NCBI GenBank assembly: GCA_905234575.1
Contig: CAJOIG010000073.1
Location: forward strand, 1 to 7,735
DNA from: an uncultured Oscillospiraceae bacterium
GTDB lineage: Bacteria > Bacillota > Clostridia > Oscillospirales > Oscillospiraceae
DNA: 7,735 nt
Direction of reading: 5' to 3'
The notes beneath the pieces were generated by a model that saw only the letters and a program-made list of their open reading frames with translations, did not search any database and was not told where the DNA came from. This document shows, piece after piece, positions 5,731-7,735 of this stretch. The position numbers and the translations under genes are program-made. Numbering within the stretch: the stretch's first letter is position 1; every line of letters begins with the position of its first letter.

Positions 5731-7656
5731 TTACGAGGCTGCGCCGGGGGCGACGACGATCTCGCCGGTGTAGGTCCCCGCCGCGAGGACGGTGGGAACG
5801 CCGTCCACGGTCACGGACGCGCCGGGGATGGAGGAGGCGCCGTCGATGGTGAGGCTCGTGAGGTAGGAGGTCTCGGTCACGTTCCAGACCGCGCCGTTTT
5901 CGAGGGTCAAGGCGAGGCCCTTGTCGCCCTCGCGGAAGAAGCCGAGCTCCGTGGCGGCGGCGTAGCCGATCTCCTGGGAGGCGGTGTCGCCGGAGGCGAA
6001 GTGGGTGACCTTCCAGGTGTCGCTGCCGAGGGAGATGGCGCCGGTGATGACGGAGCCGTCCAGGGTCACGTCGAGGCTGCGGGCCGGGCGCACGCCGACG
6101 CCGGCGGGGCCGCTCGTAGCGGTGTACTCGTCGCCCTCCATGGCGGCGGTGTTCAGGATGTCGCCCGCCATGACGCAGTCGCGGATCGTGACGTTCGGAG
6201 CCTTGCCGGAGCTCTCGGAGCCGGAGCCGGAATCGGAGTTGTGGATGAGCTTCACGATGCAGTTCGAGTCGCCCGTGCTGAAGACGGTGTGCTCATAGTC
6301 CGGGTCCGCGCCGTTCACGGTACCGAACTGGGCGTCCACGTCCGCGAGGTCCACGCCCCAGACCTCCGCGGCGGTCGGGTCGATGGTGTAGGTGCCGTCG
6401 AAGGCGATGGTGCAGTGGTCGAAGAGGACGGTGTTCGCGGTATCCCGGAGCATGACGCCGGCCTCGCCGACGTGCAGGCGGGAGTTGCGGAAGACGATCT
6501 CGCCGACGCTGTTGCCGGAGTGGGTCATGACGCCGTACTCGCCCACGTTCAGGTAGCAGTCCTCGAAGGAGACGATGCCCATGCCGGTCTCCACCGCGCC
6601 GTAGTCCGGCACGTCGATGACGGAGCCGACGAAGTAGTCCCGGGCGCCGCCGTCGGAATAGGCGCCGTAGCCGCTCGTGAGGACGGCGATGTAGCTGTTG
6701 TTGATGTGGAGCTGGGTGGGGTTCGACCAGTCGGTGTAGAGGTCGTCGCTGTCGGTGCTGAGCGCGCCCCAGCCCTGGGAGATGACGACGGAATCGTTGT
6801 AGGTCACGCTGGACGCGCCGACGGCGTTCGTGGCGCGGATCTTGCCCTCCAGGAACAGCCCCGGCGGGCAGCCCTGCATGGTCATGAGGTCGGGGTCGGA
6901 CACGGCGTAGAAGGTGGAGCCGTTCACCGTGACGTTCGCGCCGAAGCGGGTGAACAGGGTGCCGCGCCCGGGCCCGCGGGTGATGACCCGGAAGTTGTTG
7001 AGCTCCGCGGCGGCGTTGTCGGTCACGTAGACCGCCGCGCCGAAGCCGCCCATGTCGTTCGTGCCGATGCCGGCCAGATCGAGGACGTAGTCCGAGAGGA
7101 CCACGGTGTCGGGCACGGCGAGGCCGAGGTTCGTGTAGCGGGCGGTGCTGCCGCTGTCCACGAGTGCCTGGGCGATCTCCTCGAGGCTGAGGCTCGCGTC
7201 ATAGCCCAGCGCGGCGCAGAAGGCGTTCCAGTCGGGATAGTAGCTGCTCGTGATGTAGGAGAAGTTGATCTTCTCCGCCACGAGAGCGGGATCGGACCCA
7301 CCGCCCAGGACGAAGGCGCCGGTGTTGCGGATGGCGATGCCGACGGTATCGTCGTCCGTCGACGTGATGAAGGTGGTCCCGCCGTCCTTCGTGACGCCGA
7401 GGCCGGTGGTGTGGGTCTCGTCCGGTTTGCCGCCGTCGTAGGCCTCCGCCGCGGTGGTGACGAGCCGCCGGACCTGGCCCATGGCCACGCCGTCGAGGGT
7501 GATGGCCGCGTCGGGGTACTGCTCCGCGAGGGCGGTGTAGGTGGGCTCCGCCGCGGTCGCCTCGCCGCTGCCGCTCGCCTCGCCGGAGGCGAAGGCACCC
7601 GCCCCGAGGCACAGGGCCAGCGCGAGGCACAGGAGGATGCTGATGCTTCTCTTCAT
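5731..7656 (-). CDS. Secreted right-handed beta-helix (pectate-lyase-fold-like) protein, function unknown
   Basis: This is a 641-residue exported protein. A classical signal peptide (MKRS, hydrophobic core to about residue 20, cleavage likely after AFA at 21-23) is followed by a low-complexity SGEASGSGEAT stretch. From about residue 85 to 600 there are many short strands with turn residues, for example LHINNSYIAV, VSFEDCYLNV, IVFRNSRLHV, VLFDHCTIAF and VTIRDCVMAG. Their spacing and the N/S/C ladder positions resemble rungs of a parallel beta-helix. A Gly/Ser linker lies at 475-484. The C-terminal segment WNVTETSYLTSLTIDG resembles the last rungs of adhesin or autotransporter passengers. There is no LPXTG, SLH or C-terminal membrane anchor, so it is probably released or loosely wall-bound. 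I see no catalytic site; it could be an adhesin, a glycan-binding protein or an enzyme. AAAGGAGA about seven bases before the ATG supports the start. Confidence 0.75.
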   Translation of the reverse strand: MKRSISILLCLALALCLGAGAFASGEASGSGEATAAEPTYTALAEQYPDAAITLDGVAMGQVRRLVTTAAEAYDGGKPDETHTTGLGVTKDGGTTFITSTDDDTVGIAIRNTGAFVLGGGSDPALVAEKINFSYITSSYYPDWNAFCAALGYDASLSLEEIAQALVDSGSTARYTNLGLAVPDTVVLSDYVLDLAGIGTNDMGGFGAAVYVTDNAAAELNNFRVITRGPGRGTLFTRFGANVTVNGSTFYAVSDPDLMTMQGCPPGLFLEGKIRATNAVGASSVTYNDSVVISQGWGALSTDSDDLYTDWSNPTQLHINNSYIAVLTSGYGAYSDGGARDYFVGSVIDVPDYGAVETGMGIVSFEDCYLNVGEYGVMTHSGNSVGEIVFRNSRLHVGEAGVMLRDTANTVLFDHCTIAFDGTYTIDPTAAEVWGVDLADVDAQFGTVNGADPDYEHTVFSTGDSNCIVKLIHNSDSGSGSESSGKAPNVTIRDCVMAGDILNTAAMEGDEYTATSGPAGVGVRPARSLDVTLDGSVITGAISLGSDTWKVTHFASGDTASQEIGYAAATELGFFREGDKGLALTLENGAVWNVTETSYLTSLTIDGASSIPGASVTVDGVPTVLAAGTYTGEIVVAPGAAS

Positions 7657-7714
7657 GGGATTTCTCCTTTCTCGGATGCGCCCGGGAGCGTTCGTCCACG
7701 GGCTTTCTGCAAAA

Positions 7715-7720
7715 AGTATA
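7715..7720 (-). promoter_or_regulatory. Putative -10 box of the beta-helix gene (-35 beyond the window)
   Basis: On the minus strand GGTATACT gives a TATACT hexamer (7715-7720) followed by a T5 run, about 60 bases upstream of the start codon. Its -35 box would fall at about position 7738, just outside the window. The same GGTATACT string forms the -10 of the motor operon promoter. Confidence 0.45.
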
Positions 7721-7735
7721 CCGCCCCGCCGCGCC

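Noticed and set aside
1..7735. CRISPR arrays, insertion sequences, tRNA or rRNA genes, attachment sites
   Set aside because: I saw no spaced direct repeats, transposase or integrase motifs, or tRNA-like folds. The only tandem repeat is the coding heptad array.

Overview
The window is strongly GC-rich, has AT-rich islands almost only at gene borders, and uses strong AGGAGG-type ribosome binding sites. It carries a DegV-family protein, an EamA transporter and a secreted protein whose mature N-terminus is rich in Ser, Gly and Glu. Together these suggest a high-GC Clostridia member (Bacillota), probably a gut Oscillospiraceae-type bacterium. That placement is inference from composition and gene content; there is no rRNA or marker gene to confirm it.

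Layout from left to right. (1) The 3' part of an aspartate/glutamate racemase-family gene (+), cut by the window edge. (2) A bidirectional terminator shared with the convergent EamA/DMT transporter gene (-), plus a near-consensus promoter that points leftward, antisense into the racemase gene. (3) A DegV-family fatty-acid-binding protein gene (-). (4) A divergent control region of about 370 bases holding two odd palindromes and face-away promoters. (5) A tight two-gene operon (+): a MotA/TolQ/ExbB-family membrane protein with a very long helical tail, followed by a MotB/OmpA-family partner with a transmembrane Asp, a ten-heptad coiled-coil linker and a C-terminal peptidoglycan-binding domain. 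(6) A second bidirectional terminator. (7) A convergent gene (-) for a large secreted protein that looks like a right-handed beta-helix.

The most interesting element is the two-gene motor operon. Its architecture is that of the ZorA-ZorB proton-driven motor of Zorya anti-phage systems: a proton channel with a cytoplasmic tail plus a peptidoglycan-anchored stator. Here it stands alone. It has its own extended -10 promoter, a terminator directly after the second gene, and opposite-strand genes on both sides. No ZorC, ZorD, ZorE or other effector lies in the window. It is therefore either an orphan ZorAB-like motor of unknown output or a defence module whose effector is the tail itself or is encoded elsewhere. 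The other genes look like ordinary chromosomal housekeeping or accessory genes, each with its own promoter. I see no mobile element, CRISPR array, tRNA or rRNA.
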